Assembly (NCBI GenBank): GCA_030604735.1
Contig: JAUVVG010000017.1
Location: 1 to 64,000, forward strand
From: Azoarcus sp.
Lineage (GTDB): Bacteria > Pseudomonadota > Gammaproteobacteria > Burkholderiales > Rhodocyclaceae
Length of the DNA stretch: 64,000 bases
Reading direction: 5' to 3'
Shown here in pieces: positions 46,336 through 58,556 of this stretch. The notes below the pieces were generated by a model. That model saw only the letters and a list, made by a program, of their open reading frames with translations, was not told the origin of the DNA and did no database searches. The position numbers were made by a program, and so were the translations under genes. The stretch's first letter is position 1. Each line of letters opens with the position of its first letter.

Positions 46336-46371
46336 GATTCGATCCCTTGCAGCGATGCAAGGGATCGAATC
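46336..46371. terminator. Bidirectional hairpin between folB and the H-NS gene
   Basis: Two 16-base arms (starting GATTCGATCCC and ending GGGATCGAATC) pair perfectly around a GCGA tetraloop. It sits just past the folB stop and abuts the 3' end of the convergent H-NS family gene, so it likely ends both. There is no long T run. Confidence 0.8.
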
Positions 46372-46374
46372 GAA

Positions 46375-46764
46375 TCAGGCAGCTTCTGGAATTTTCTTTT
46401 CAAGTAATTCCAGCGGCTTGTCCTGCGCCAGCCAGTCAATGATCCATTGCGGCTTGCGACCATGACCACTCCAGCCCATTTCGGGATTCTCCGGGTGGAA
46501 ATACTTGAGTGGCAGCTTGCTGCCTTTCTTCAGGTTCGGCTTGGGACCGCGCTTGCGGGTTTGTTTTTCCGGCTTGCTTTCGCCAGAAGCACTTTGTGAG
46601 GCTTCGCCGATCACCTCGTCGAACGACAGGCCTTCTTCTTCGGCCATTTTCTTCATTTTTCTGAGCAGGACTTTCTTCGCCACGTCGTTGCGGCGCAGGA
46701 TTTCGTTTGCGACCCGGGTTTGAAGTCGGCGCAGTTCTGGCACTGACATCGAATTGATATCCAT
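46375..46764 (-). CDS. H-NS family nucleoid protein (short beta-proteobacterial type)
   Basis: The 129-residue protein has an N-terminal coiled-coil oligomerisation part (MDINSMSVPELRRLQTRVANEILRR) and the C-terminal DNA-binding motif KYFHPENPEMGWSGHGRKPQWI, the H-NS core of Bordetella/Burkholderia-type proteins. A Lys/Arg-rich linker (TRKRGPKPNLKKGSK) joins the two. Probably silences AT-rich horizontally acquired DNA. GGAG lies six bases before the ATG. Confidence 0.93.
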   Translation of the reverse strand: MDINSMSVPELRRLQTRVANEILRRNDVAKKVLLRKMKKMAEEEGLSFDEVIGEASQSASGESKPEKQTRKRGPKPNLKKGSKLPLKYFHPENPEMGWSGHGRKPQWIIDWLAQDKPLELLEKKIPEAA

Positions 46765-46954
46765 TTATTCTCCGTTATGCATTTTATTGGGTGGGTGGAT
46801 GCCGGCCATTGGTCCGCTCCGCATTGTGCGAATGAAGCGTCCGGCACGGCATGGTCGCAATTCTGCCATTTAAAAGCGTCGCTTGAATAGGTGCAATGGA
46901 ATAAGCGATGAAAATAAATCCGTATCGGCATTGGTATTCGCATCGAGCGTCGAC

Positions 46955-47446
46955 TCATTCCAGCGCTACAGAAACCAATTCCGGTTTCAATACCCGGACG
47001 ATATCGTGTGGATGCAAGCCGACCAGAAAGCCGCGCCTTCCGCCATTGATATGCACAATGGAAAGGTCGAGAATGGATTTCTCCATGTAGATCGGCATTT
47101 TCTTTCTGGTGCCGAACGGAGAGGTGCCACCGATCAGATAGCCTGAATGACGGTTTGCGACTTCCGGTTTGCAGGTTTCGATCCGCTTTCGACCCGTCTG
47201 TCGCGCCAGCTCCTTGGTCGAGACCTTGCGGTCGCCATGCATCAGCATGATCAGCGGCGCGCTGTTCTCATCCTCCAGAATCAAGGTCTTGACGATGGCG
47301 TGTTCCGGCAGGTTGAGTGCTTTTGCCGACAGCGAGGTGCCGCCATGCTCCTCGTATTCATACAGATGTGTGGAATAAGCAATCCGGTGCTGCTTCAGAA
47401 AACGTGTGGCAGGCGTTTCGGGAGCGTGTTGATTGTGTTTTGACAT
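46955..47446 (-). CDS. ybaK: Cys-tRNA(Pro) deacylase YbaK/EbsC type
   Basis: The 163-residue protein hydrolyses Cys mischarged on tRNA-Pro. It has the YbaK pattern: PATRFLKQHRIAYSTHLYEY, KTLILEDENSAPLIMLMHGDRKVSTKELARQ, the invariant Lys in that block, and GYLIGGTSPFGTRKKMPIYMEKSI. Complete length. On the same strand as the H-NS gene with a 190-base gap that looks like a promoter region. Confidence 0.95.
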   Translation of the reverse strand: MSKHNQHAPETPATRFLKQHRIAYSTHLYEYEEHGGTSLSAKALNLPEHAIVKTLILEDENSAPLIMLMHGDRKVSTKELARQTGRKRIETCKPEVANRHSGYLIGGTSPFGTRKKMPIYMEKSILDLSIVHINGGRRGFLVGLHPHDIVRVLKPELVSVALE

Positions 47447-47541
47447 TTCCAGTCTCGCAGTCCATTCATTCCGCTTTCTCGCCCTGACGACGACGTTGGT
47501 GCGGTCTGGGCGATATGAATGACGATCATGAAAGCATTGAT

Positions 47542-48459
47542 TCAGGCGCGCGGGTGATGTTGCGCATGCAATGACTTTAGGCGCTCACGTGCCACATGGG
47601 TATAGACCTGTGTGGTCGAGATGTCGGCATGACCGAGCAACATCTGCACCACTCTCAAGTCTGCGCCGTGGTTGATGAGATGGGTCGCGAAGGCGTGTCT
47701 CAGCGTGTGGGGTGAAAGACTGGCGGCCCGAATGCCGGCTTGTTCCGCATAACGCTTGATGATGCGCCAGAACATCTGTCGTGACATTCCCGACCCGAAA
47801 CGGGTGACGAAGACATGGTCCGAGACCTTTCCGCCCAGGATCACGCTCCGCGCCTCGTGATAGTAGCGTTCCAGCCAGGCGCCGGCGGTTTCGCCCAGGG
47901 GCACCAGCCTTTCCTTGTCGCCCTTGCCGATGATCCTGACCACGCGCTCCTGCAGGCTGACCGAAAACACCTTCAACTCGATCAGTTCGGAGACCCGCAG
48001 CCCGGAAGCGTAGAGGACCTCGAGCATGCAGCGGTCGCGCAGGCCGAGAGGGGTCTCGGTGTCGGGTGCTTCCAACAAGGCCTCGACCTGTGCCTCGGAC
48101 AAGGTCTTGGGGAAGCGTTCGGCTGGAACTGGCGGGTCGATCAGCGCGGTCGGGTCGGTATCGCGGCGGCCCAATGCGATGAGATGCCGATAAAAGCGTC
48201 GCCAGGCCGACAGCAGCCGACGCTGGCTGGCTGGCCTGGCCTGGCGACTGAATTCCGCCAGGTAAGCAGCCAGGTCCTCGCGACTGGCCTGGGCGAGGTC
48301 GCCCCCGCGTTTGTCCAGCCAGATCGCGAAAAGCGCGAGATCGCTGCGGTAGCTGGCCATGGTGTTACGGGATAGGCCATCCTCCAGCCAGATCGTGTCG
48401 GCGAATTCGTCGAGTTGAGTCTGGATGTCGCGGGGAAGGCTGTCCGAAGCGGCGGTCAT
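47542..48459 (-). CDS. xerD: Site-specific tyrosine recombinase XerD
   Basis: The 305-residue protein from ATG 48459 (MTAASDSLPRDIQTQLDEF) resolves chromosome dimers with XerC at dif. It has an N-terminal SAM-like core (LEDGLSRNTMASYRSDLALF) and catalytic Arg in EVLYASGLRVSELIEL, Lys in IGKGDKERLVPLG, His-x-x-Arg in LSPHTLRHAFATHLINHGADLRVVQ, and the nucleophile Tyr in DISTTQVYTHV. No dif-like site was noticed nearby. Confidence 0.95.
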   Translation of the reverse strand: MTAASDSLPRDIQTQLDEFADTIWLEDGLSRNTMASYRSDLALFAIWLDKRGGDLAQASREDLAAYLAEFSRQARPASQRRLLSAWRRFYRHLIALGRRDTDPTALIDPPVPAERFPKTLSEAQVEALLEAPDTETPLGLRDRCMLEVLYASGLRVSELIELKVFSVSLQERVVRIIGKGDKERLVPLGETAGAWLERYYHEARSVILGGKVSDHVFVTRFGSGMSRQMFWRIIKRYAEQAGIRAASLSPHTLRHAFATHLINHGADLRVVQMLLGHADISTTQVYTHVARERLKSLHAQHHPRA

Positions 48460-48596
48460 CGGGCCGGAGCCGATCGCGTCAGCATGAAAGCCGCCGTGGT
48501 GACAGCCCACGCCACCCTCTCCCGCTCGCGGGAGGAGGCATGAGGCAGGTCGTCGAGGCGGTTGTCATGACCACAGCGGAACCATGTCGGTGCGCG

Positions 48597-49892
48597 TCAG
48601 CGTCGGATCTCGCCGTTCCCGAACACGATCCACTTCTGGCTGGTCAGGCCTTCCAGACCGACCGGGCCACGGGCATGGATCTTGTCGGTCGAGATGCCGA
48701 TCTCGGCCCCGAGGCCATACTCGAAGCCATCGGCGAACCGGGTCGAGGCGTTGATCATGACCGAAGCGGAATCGACCTCGCGCAGGAAGCGCATCGCGCG
48801 GGTGTAGTGCTCGGTGATGATGGCTTCGGTATGGCCGGAACTGTAGCGGTTGATATGCGCCATTGCCTGATCGACATCGGCCACCACCCGGATGGCGATG
48901 ATCGGGGCGAGATATTCCTCCGACCAGTCCTGTTCGGTGGCGGCGACCAGCCTGCTCGGCTCGATACCGGCGTCGCGCAGGATCGCGAGCGCACTCGGGC
49001 ACGCCCTCATTTCCACCCCTCTGGCCGCGAACATCGCGCCTATTGCGGGTAGATAGCGCTCTGCCACTTCTGCGTCGATCAACAGCGACTCCGCGGTATT
49101 GCAGGTGCCGTAGCGCTGGGTCTTGGCATTCTCGACGATGGGCACGACCTTGTCCGGGTCGGCATCACGATCGACGTAGACATGGCAATTGCCGTCCAGG
49201 TGCTTGATCACCGGTACCCGTGCTTCGCGCGAAATCCGCTCGATCAGCCCCTTGCCTCCGCGCGGCACGATCACGTCGACGAACTCGGGCATCGTGATCA
49301 GGTGTCCGACGGCGGCCCGGTCGGTGGTGTCCACCACCTGCACCGCCGTCGCGGGCAAACCTGCGCTCAGCAGTCCTTCCCGCACGCAGCCGGCAATGGC
49401 CTGGTTGCAATGCAGGGCTTCCTTGCCGCCGCGCAGGATGGCGGCATTACCGGATTTCAGGCAGAGAGCGGCGGCATCGGCGGTGACGTTGGGGCGGGCC
49501 TCGTAGATGATGCCGATCACGCCCAAGGGCACCCGCATCTTGCCGACCTGGATGCCGGACGGGCGGCGCTTGACGTCGGTGATCTCGCCGATCGGGTCGG
49601 GCAGGGCGGCAACCTGCTCCAGGCCAATCGCCATGGCTTCGATGCCCTTCTCGGTGAGGCTCAGGCGGTCGATCAGGGCGGCTTCCAGGCCGGCGGTACG
49701 GGCCGCGTCGAGGTCGCGCGCATTGGCCGCGAGCAGCTCCGGTGCGCGGCTGCGAATTGCGGCGGCCATGCCGAGCAGGGCCTGGTTCTTGGCTTCGGTC
49801 GAGGCGGCCGCGAGCTTGCGGGAGGCTTCGCGGGCCTGCTGCCCGAGCGTCTGCATGTAGGTCTGGATGTCCATCCGGCTGTGCTCTGTCAT
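48597..49892 (-). CDS. proA: Gamma-glutamyl phosphate reductase
   Basis: The product, about 431 residues from ATG 49892 (an internal ATG at 49874 is equally possible), reduces glutamyl-5-phosphate with NADPH in proline synthesis. It has ALDH-fold landmarks: [47 protein letters not shown] and the catalytic Cys in [14 protein letters not shown]. Length is normal. A TACAAT box in 49912-49917 may be its -10. Between it and holA there are about 200 bases without a gene. Confidence 0.97.
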   Translation of the reverse strand: MTEHSRMDIQTYMQTLGQQAREASRKLAAASTEAKNQALLGMAAAIRSRAPELLAANARDLDAARTAGLEAALIDRLSLTEKGIEAMAIGLEQVAALPDPIGEITDVKRRPSGIQVGKMRVPLGVIGIIYEARPNVTADAAALCLKSGNAAILRGGKEALHCNQAIAGCVREGLLSAGLPATAVQVVDTTDRAAVGHLITMPEFVDVIVPRGGKGLIERISREARVPVIKHLDGNCHVYVDRDADPDKVVPIVENAKTQRYGTCNTAESLLIDAEVAERYLPAIGAMFAARGVEMRACPSALAILRDAGIEPSRLVAATEQDWSEEYLAPIIAIRVVADVDQAMAHINRYSSGHTEAIITEHYTRAMRFLREVDSASVMINASTRFADGFEYGLGAEIGISTDKIHARGPVGLEGLTSQKWIVFGNGEIRR

Positions 49893-50098
49893 GAGTCCAA
49901 TAGAGTGCCCTATTGTAGTGCGGTTGGGCGGCATAAAGGCATGCTGCAGCGAGATCTGTAGTCTGCCTGTTGGTCGGGTAATCACTTACAGGCGGGCCGG
50001 TCGGCGCGATCCTGCGCAACGGTCGTGATCGGGATTGGCCCTCGGGGAGGGCGACCCGCAACAAACCGGCGCCGGTTACGCCTGGAGCCTGAAGGACC

Positions 50099-51106
50099 TC
50101 AGCGCCGTGAGAGTCTGAGCGCGAGGAGCAGGAATTCGTCCCAGATGTCGCCGTCCACCAGGCCCTTGATGACACGATCCACCTTCGCGGCATGCAACAG
50201 GGCGGCATTGAGCGCGCGGCCACTGAGCCGGGGCAGGGCGCGTTGTATCGCCTGCTTGCGCTTGTCGTCGAAAATCCGCTCGGCCTTGATCAGTATGGCG
50301 AGGGGCTGGCCGGCGTCCTGGCCGCGACGCAGCCGGGCGAGCGTCCGGATCTCGTTGGCGAGGGCCCACAGGACCAGCGGTGGTGCGGCGCCTTCGGCCT
50401 CCAGCCCTTCGATCAGACGGGTGCATCGCGCCGGATCGCCTTCCAGTACGGCCTGGCGCAGCATGTCTATGTCGTAGCGTGCGACGTTCAGCACCGCTGA
50501 CTCGACATCCTGTTGCGACAGCTTGCCTTCGGGGTAGAGCAGGCCGAGTTTCAGGATCTCCTGATGCGCCGCGAGCAGGTTGCCCTCGATATGGTCGGCG
50601 ATGAAGCGCAAGGCTTCGGGCGGGGCAGCCTGGTTCTGGCGGGCGAGGCGAGCGGCGATCCAGTCGGGCAGTCGCTCCCGCTCGGGCGCATTCAGCTCCA
50701 TCGTGACGCCCGCATCCGAAATGGCGCGGAACCAGGTAGCTTTACGGGTCGTCCAGTCGAGTTCGGGCAGCGTGATCAGGGTCAGGCAGTCGGTGGCCGG
50801 TGAGGCGACATGGCGTTGCAGGGCCTCACCGCCGTCCCGACCCGGTTTGCCGGTCGGAATGCGCAAGTCTATGACCTTGCGCCCACCGAACAGCGACATG
50901 TTTCCGGCTGCGAGCGTCAGCGACTCCCATTTGAAGCCCTGACCGACGACCAGGGTTTCGCGCTCGTCGAAGCCTTGTCGGCGCGCAGCGGCACGAATGG
51001 CGTCGGCCGCCTCCAGCACCAGCAGAGGCTCGTTGCCGAACAACACGTAGCAGGCCGCAAGCGGCTTCTGGAGATGGGCGTCGAGTTGTTCCGGGCGCAG
51101 ATTCAC
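50099..51106 (-). CDS. holA: DNA polymerase III delta subunit
   Basis: The 335-residue clamp-loader subunit has the MNLRPEQLDAHLQKPLAACYVLFGNEPLLVLEAADAIR start, SLTLAAGNMSLFGGRKVIDLR, and the C-terminal delta fold (ANEIRTLARLRRGQ, NAALLHAAKVDRVIKGL). Family length and order with lptE and leuS (leuS-lptE-holA) is the usual beta- and gammaproteobacterial order. It overlaps lptE by four bases. Confidence 0.95.
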   Translation of the reverse strand: MNLRPEQLDAHLQKPLAACYVLFGNEPLLVLEAADAIRAAARRQGFDERETLVVGQGFKWESLTLAAGNMSLFGGRKVIDLRIPTGKPGRDGGEALQRHVASPATDCLTLITLPELDWTTRKATWFRAISDAGVTMELNAPERERLPDWIAARLARQNQAAPPEALRFIADHIEGNLLAAHQEILKLGLLYPEGKLSQQDVESAVLNVARYDIDMLRQAVLEGDPARCTRLIEGLEAEGAAPPLVLWALANEIRTLARLRRGQDAGQPLAILIKAERIFDDKRKQAIQRALPRLSGRALNAALLHAAKVDRVIKGLVDGDIWDEFLLLALRLSRR

Positions 51107-51597
51107 GCGCCGATCGCGGCCAGTCGCCGCATCAACTGCTGCAGCAGGTCGTTCTCCATGTCACGCCACAGCAGGGCCTCCTCCTGCTCCTTGGCAATGA
51201 CCTGGGCGTCGTCGAAGCTGTACTCACGCCGGACCGTGATCGAGGTCGCCGGAATCAGCTCATTGCCGCCACGGCTCACCACCCTGAAAGTCAGGGTCTG
51301 GACGAGTTGATATTCGCGGACCTTGCCGGCCGAGGACAGCGACAGGATGTCCTGGGTGCGGCTGTTACGCAGGATCTCCAGGCGCGCGTCGGCCTCGGGG
51401 GCCTGCTCGACGGTGGTCGTGGTGCCGCTGGTGGCGACCTGTCGCCGTAGCGCGGCGCCGAACTCGGAGTTCGGATCGACCCCGACGTAGAGCGTCGCGA
51501 ATGGCAGCGGGCGTGGCCCCCGCGGGCGGAAACCGCAGCCAGTGAGGCTGGCTGTCGCGGCAGCCAATGCAAAGGCGAGAAAGGTGCGACGTGACAT
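51103..51597 (-). CDS. lptE: LPS-assembly lipoprotein LptE
   Basis: The 164-residue protein from ATG 51597 has a lipoprotein signal with lipobox LTGC (MSRRTFLAFALAAATASLTGCGFRPRG). The mature part has the LptE pattern (DARLEILRNSRTQDILSLSSAGKVREYQLVQTLTFRV). It forms the LPS translocon plug with LptD in the outer membrane. The frame is open further upstream, but the lipobox fixes this start. It lies between leuS and holA with a four-base overlap to holA. Confidence 0.93.
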   Translation of the reverse strand: MSRRTFLAFALAAATASLTGCGFRPRGPRPLPFATLYVGVDPNSEFGAALRRQVATSGTTTTVEQAPEADARLEILRNSRTQDILSLSSAGKVREYQLVQTLTFRVVSRGGNELIPATSITVRREYSFDDAQVIAKEQEEALLWRDMENDLLQQLMRRLAAIGA

Positions 51598-51608
51598 GGC
51601 GGAGCGCC

Positions 51609-54242
<2,634 letters not shown>

Positions 54243-54335
54243 TCAGGATGCGTGATAAACCGCGCAGTATACAGTGAAGGTCAGCCGCGAAGGTCAGCCG
54301 CGAAGGCCTGCTCCACCAGGAAGCTTTCAGGGGGC

Positions 54336-54368
54336 AAAAAAATGGGCATCCGCTTTCGCTGGATGCCC
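54336..54368 (-). terminator. Rho-independent terminator after the 108-residue gene
   Basis: GGGCATCC and GGATGCCC form an eight-base stem (54344-54368), followed on the minus strand by a run of seven T. It sits about 120 bases downstream of the gene ending at 54488. Confidence 0.85.
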
Positions 54369-54487
54369 GAATCTCCAGGGGAGGAGAGGGAGGACGTCTT
54401 CGCCCGGGAGCCTGGTTGGCTGGAGGCGATATTCGGTGGGTGGTCGGAGAAGGCGCACCGTGTCAGGTAAGCGCCGAGCGGTGCCGA

Positions 54488-54814
54488 TCAGGCAGCCCTC
54501 TGGTCTGAACCACACTGGCGCTGCCAGTTCGACGACATGGCGATGACCATATCTTCCATCGCATTGAAGGGCAGTCGCCACAAGCGATTCTGGCTGCGAA
54601 GCAAGGGGGTCACGCCGGGCGCGCAAAGGCTGCGCTCTTCATTGGCGAGCAACTCCTGGAAGGTGTGCATGGCTTCACCCCAGTATTCGGCGTTCCCGAC
54701 CCAACCGGTTTTCTCGGTCGAGTCCCGGACAGCCTTACGCCAAAGCACGCCTGCACGCTCAATCGATACCCCGGCCTTGCGGGCGTACCACGGAAGAAGT
54801 TTTGGGGTTTTCAT
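54488..54814 (-). CDS. Small conserved-type protein of unknown function
   Basis: The 108-residue product from ATG 54814 (MKTPKLLPWYARKAGVS) has GGAGA six bases upstream. It is rich in Trp and charged residues (ERAGVLWRKAVRDSTEKTGW, AEYWGEAMHTFQELLANEE) and ends in a helical stretch. No catalytic motif or known domain was recognised. The frame is open to 55015 without a better start. A terminator lies downstream, supporting a monocistronic gene. It is convergent with neither neighbour: leuS is further downstream on the same strand. Confidence 0.6.
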   Translation of the reverse strand: MKTPKLLPWYARKAGVSIERAGVLWRKAVRDSTEKTGWVGNAEYWGEAMHTFQELLANEERSLCAPGVTPLLRSQNRLWRLPFNAMEDMVIAMSSNWQRQCGSDQRAA

Positions 54815-55264
54815 GATTTTCTCCATTGAGTCCGATCGGGACTCTGATGACAGGTTGGGACTTGTGGTCCCTGCCGGCCGGTTTCGCGCTATTGCGCATC
54901 GCAAAAAAGTTGATGTTATTGAATCTACCGGACTACGACTTTGATTTCCGTTAAGTAGTTCCGGATATGTTGCATCGCACAATTCCAACTTAGCTGAATG
55001 AATCGGATCGGGCAAGAAGGAAGTTGTAAAAAAGAAACAGTTGTTGCAAATTCATTATTCGATGGCGCCTGTGACTCGGCTTTCGATCATCGCTCATGCC
55101 CGGTACGCCAAGGCATGCTGCGCAGGTCAGCGCCGCGAAAGCCCGTCGTGGTCGGGATCGCCTGCCGGGTTGCGGATTCGATGACGCGGCCTCCGTCCTG
55201 CTGCTTTGGTCCAGGCCTGCCTCGGTGCCGGGTTAGAATCGGTGCTCGCCAACAGGGTTTACCG
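54815..55264. other. Gap between the 108-residue gene and uvrD
   Basis: No protein gene is supported; the open frames here are upstream extensions of the two neighbours without starts or motifs. A GTTAGAAT -10-like element (55233-55240) precedes uvrD. The upstream half is relatively AT-rich and probably holds divergent promoters. Confidence 0.5.
55234..55239 (+). promoter_or_regulatory. Probable uvrD -10 element
   Basis: TAGAAT in GGGTTAGAATCGG, 25 bases before the uvrD ATG. The ten bases GTTAGAATCG are identical ahead of folB. No clear -35 at normal spacing. Confidence 0.45.
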
Positions 55265-57484
55265 ATGTCCGATCTCCTTGCCAATCTGAATGCCGAACAG
55301 TTGCAGGCTGTTACGCTTCCTCCCCAGCATGCCTTGATCCTGGCCGGTGCCGGCTCGGGCAAGACGCGGGTGCTGACGACCCGGATCGCCTGGCTCGTCC
55401 AGACCGGTCAGGTCGACCCGCAGGGCGTGCTGGCGGTCACCTTCACCAACAAGGCCGCCAAGGAAATGCTGGCGCGCTTGTCTACGATGCTGCCGCTGGC
55501 CTCCGGACGTTCTGCCCGCAGCATCTGGGTCGGTACCTTCCATGGCCTGTGCAATCGCTTGTTGCGCGCGCATCACCGCGATGCCGGCTTGCCTCGACTG
55601 TTCCAGATTCTCGACTCGGCCGACCAGCTCGCCGCGATCAAGCGTTTGCTCAAGACCCTCAACATAGACGACGAGAAATTTCCGCCGCGCGACCTGCAGC
55701 ACTTCATCAATGCGCAGAAGGAGGCCGGACTGCGACCGCATGCGGTCGAGGCCTGGGACGACTACACCCGCCGCCGGGTCGAGCTTTATACCGAGTATGA
55801 GGCACAGTGCCAGCGCGAGTCTGTTGTGGATTTTGCGGAGTTGCTTTTACGCACGTTCGAACTGATGGAGCGCAACGAGCCGATCCGCAAGCATTACCAG
55901 CGTCGGTTCCGGCACATCCTGGTGGATGAATTCCAGGACACCAACCGTCTCCAGTACCGCTGGCTCAAGCTGCTTGCCGACAATGGCAAGGAGGGCGGTG
56001 GATGTCTCTTTTGCGTCGGCGATGACGACCAGTCGATCTACCGTTTTCGTGGCGCGGAGGTCGGCAACATGCGCGACTTCGAGCGCGAATTCAAGGTGCG
56101 CAACGTGATCCGCCTGGAGCAGAACTACCGTTCCTACGGCAACATCCTCGACGCGGCCAATGCCATCATCGTCAATAACAGCGCGCGCCTGGGCAAGAAT
56201 CTGTGGACCGACCGGGGCGGCGGCGAGCCGATCCGGATCTACGAGGCTTTCACCGACGCGGACGAGGCGCGTTGGGTGGTGGAGGAGATCCAGACCCTGG
56301 TGCGCGATGGCACGAGCCGTTCGGATATCGCCTTGCTGTACCGCTCGAATGCGCAGTCGCGGGTGCTGGAGCACCAGCTGTTCTCGGCCGGCATTCCGTA
56401 TCGGGTTTACGGCGGCCTGCGCTTCTTCGAACGCCAGGAGGTCAAGCATGCGTTGGCGTATCTGCGCCTGATCGCGAACCCGGACGACGACACCGCCTTT
56501 GCGCGGGTGGTGAACTTTCCTACGCGTGGCATCGGGGCGCGCTCGGTAGAGGTCTTGCAGGACGCCGCCCGGACCTGGAATGCCAGCCTCTACAGCACGG
56601 TGCCGCACCTGAGCGGCAAGCCTGGAATGGTGCTGGCCCAGTTCGTGCGGTTGGTCGAGGACATGCGGCGCGACACCCGTTCATTGCCCTTGCCCGAGCT
56701 GGTAGACCATGTGCTCGAGGTGTCTGGTCTGCGCAGTCACTACAAGGTCGACAAGGAAGGTCAGGACAGGCTGGAAAACCTGGACGAGTTGATCAACGCG
56801 GCGTCGAACTTCCTGGCCGAATCGGCGCAGGACGCGGAGGCGCTCGCCGAGCCGCATGCGCTGCTGGCCGACTTCCTCGCCCATGCCTCGCTGGAGGCGG
56901 GCGATCACCAGGCCGATGCGGGCCAGGACGCGGTGCAGTTGATGACCGTGCATGCGGCCAAGGGGCTGGAGTTCGATGCGGTGTTCCTGTCCGGGCTGGA
57001 GGAAGGGCTGTTTCCGCACGAGAACAGCATTCTGGAGAACGAAGGACTGGAGGAAGAGCGGCGGCTGATGTATGTCGCGGTGACCCGCGCCCGCGAACGC
57101 CTCTACCTGTCGTTCGCGCAGAGCCGCATGCTGCACGGACAAACCCGCTACAACCTGCGTTCGCGGTTTCTGGAGGAGATTCCGGAGGGGCTGACCAAGT
57201 GGTTGTCGGTCCAGGGCAGTCGGACTCGGGTCGGCGGAATGGGGGTCGGCGGGTACTTTCAGCCGGCCAAAGGGGCGTTCTCGACGAAAAAAAAGCCCGA
57301 GGCAGTCGTTTCTCGCGATCTCGGCGGTTTCCGGATTGGCCAGACGGTTCGCCATGCCCGTTTTGGCCAGGGCGTGATCGTCTCCGCCGAAGGCGGCGGG
57401 GCCGATGCCCGGGTACAGATCAACTTCGGGCCGGCGGGGCTGAAGTGGTTGCTGTTGTCGGTGGCGAAACTCGAGGCGGCTTGA
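55265..57484 (+). CDS. uvrD: UvrD/Rep-type DNA helicase
   Basis: The 739-residue superfamily 1 helicase unwinds DNA in nucleotide excision and mismatch repair. From ATG 55265 (MSDLLANLNAEQLQAVTLPP) it shows Walker A AGAGSGKTRVLTTRI, FTNKAAKEMLARL, the DEFQDTNRLQYRW Walker B, GDDDQSIYRFRGAEV, LEQNYRS and VTRARERLYLSFAQSR. The C-terminal 2B/Tudor-like tail (RHARFGQGVIVSAEGGG) is intact. The frame is open to 54998 but without homology. Confidence 0.97.
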   Translation: MSDLLANLNAEQLQAVTLPPQHALILAGAGSGKTRVLTTRIAWLVQTGQVDPQGVLAVTFTNKAAKEMLARLSTMLPLASGRSARSIWVGTFHGLCNRLLRAHHRDAGLPRLFQILDSADQLAAIKRLLKTLNIDDEKFPPRDLQHFINAQKEAGLRPHAVEAWDDYTRRRVELYTEYEAQCQRESVVDFAELLLRTFELMERNEPIRKHYQRRFRHILVDEFQDTNRLQYRWLKLLADNGKEGGGCLFCVGDDDQSIYRFRGAEVGNMRDFEREFKVRNVIRLEQNYRSYGNILDAANAIIVNNSARLGKNLWTDRGGGEPIRIYEAFTDADEARWVVEEIQTLVRDGTSRSDIALLYRSNAQSRVLEHQLFSAGIPYRVYGGLRFFERQEVKHALAYLRLIANPDDDTAFARVVNFPTRGIGARSVEVLQDAARTWNASLYSTVPHLSGKPGMVLAQFVRLVEDMRRDTRSLPLPELVDHVLEVSGLRSHYKVDKEGQDRLENLDELINAASNFLAESAQDAEALAEPHALLADFLAHASLEAGDHQADAGQDAVQLMTVHAAKGLEFDAVFLSGLEEGLFPHENSILENEGLEEERRLMYVAVTRARERLYLSFAQSRMLHGQTRYNLRSRFLEEIPEGLTKWLSVQGSRTRVGGMGVGGYFQPAKGAFSTKKKPEAVVSRDLGGFRIGQTVRHARFGQGVIVSAEGGGADARVQINFGPAGLKWLLLSVAKLEAA

Positions 57485-57611
57485 AAGGGCGGTCCACGAT
57501 GATCCGCGCGGATGACGAATCGCCATCCGGGTCATTCGGCAGCGGCGTATGGGTGGGCTGACCCAGGCGGGCGTCCAGGTTAACCACTGAGGCGTCCCAG
57601 GGGCCAGCCCC

Positions 57612-58391
57612 TCAGGCGCCGTATTTTCTGGCCAGCGTGTCGTGCAGTTGCAGGTATTCCTGCGACAGCTTGTGACGGGAGTCGAGGTGAATCATCGGCC
57701 GGGATTGCTCGTGCGATTCCTTGATCTTCACCGATGACGAGAGGTAGGGCGCGAGCACCGGCAGGCCTTCGGCGATCAGTTCCTGCACCACTTTCTGCGG
57801 CAGGCTGGCGCGGGGTTGGAACTGGTTGACCACGATGCCCTCGACTTCGAGCTGGCGGTTGTGGTCGGACTTGATCTCAGCGACGTTCTCGAGCAGCGAA
57901 TAGATCGCACGACGCGAGAAATCGTCGCAATCGAACGGGATCAGGCAGCCATTGGCTGCGATCAGCGCCGAACGCGTGAAAAAATTGAGCGCCGGCGGAG
58001 TATCGATGTAGATCAGGTCGTAATCGTCGGCGAGTTCGTCGAGGGCGTCGCGAAGCTTGTAGATCTTGTAGCGCGATTCCAGCTTGCCCTGCAGGTCTTC
58101 CAGATCCGGATGCGAGGGCATCACGTGCAGGCCCGGATAAGGCGACTCGATGATGAACTCGGTGGTGTCCTTGGGGTTGAGCTTGAAGTTCAGGGTCTGG
58201 TCGAAGAAGTCGGCCAGCGTGGTCTCGAGGTCGGTGCCGGCCACGCCGAGCAGGTAGTGGGTCGAGTTGCCCTGCGGGTCGAGATCGATGACCAGCGTGC
58301 GTTTGCCTTCATGGGCGCTGATGGCCGCGAGGTTGCAGGTAATCGTCGACTTGCCGACGCCGCCTTTCTGATTGAACACCACTCTGCGCAT
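57612..58391 (-). CDS. ParA/MinD-family ATPase
   Basis: The 259-residue protein has the deviant Walker A FNQKGGVGKSTITCNLAA (residues about 6-23), DLDPQGNSTHYLLG and IYIDTPPALNFFTRSAL (near 120). These define the ParA/Soj family that positions DNA or other cargo. No parB or parS was noticed nearby, so it may be an orphan that positions something else. The ATG at 58391 was chosen; the frame extends upstream antisense through maeB and is not real there. Convergent with uvrD. Confidence 0.92.
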   Translation of the reverse strand: MRRVVFNQKGGVGKSTITCNLAAISAHEGKRTLVIDLDPQGNSTHYLLGVAGTDLETTLADFFDQTLNFKLNPKDTTEFIIESPYPGLHVMPSHPDLEDLQGKLESRYKIYKLRDALDELADDYDLIYIDTPPALNFFTRSALIAANGCLIPFDCDDFSRRAIYSLLENVAEIKSDHNRQLEVEGIVVNQFQPRASLPQKVVQELIAEGLPVLAPYLSSSVKIKESHEQSRPMIHLDSRHKLSQEYLQLHDTLARKYGA

Positions 58392-58556
58392 AGCATCCTT
58401 CCCTGGGCCGATTGGCGTGATTGTGCCAAAAATCGGGCAGGACTGCTTGCTATCCCGGGAGAGTCGGCCTGCCAATCCGGGAGGCGCTGCGATAAACTCC
58501 GACAACTGTCGCCTCGCGACCCGAATAACAAGGCAACGACTCCGAGGGGGAGAACC

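Noticed and set aside
54277-54305. Short tandem GGTCAGCCGCGAA upstream of leuS
   Set aside because: Only two copies, no symmetry, and not related to the REP family beyond the GCCGCGAA core.
57612-58391. A chromosome partition locus (parAB/parS) at the ParA-type gene
   Set aside because: No ParB gene and no parS-like palindrome were seen in the surrounding sequence.
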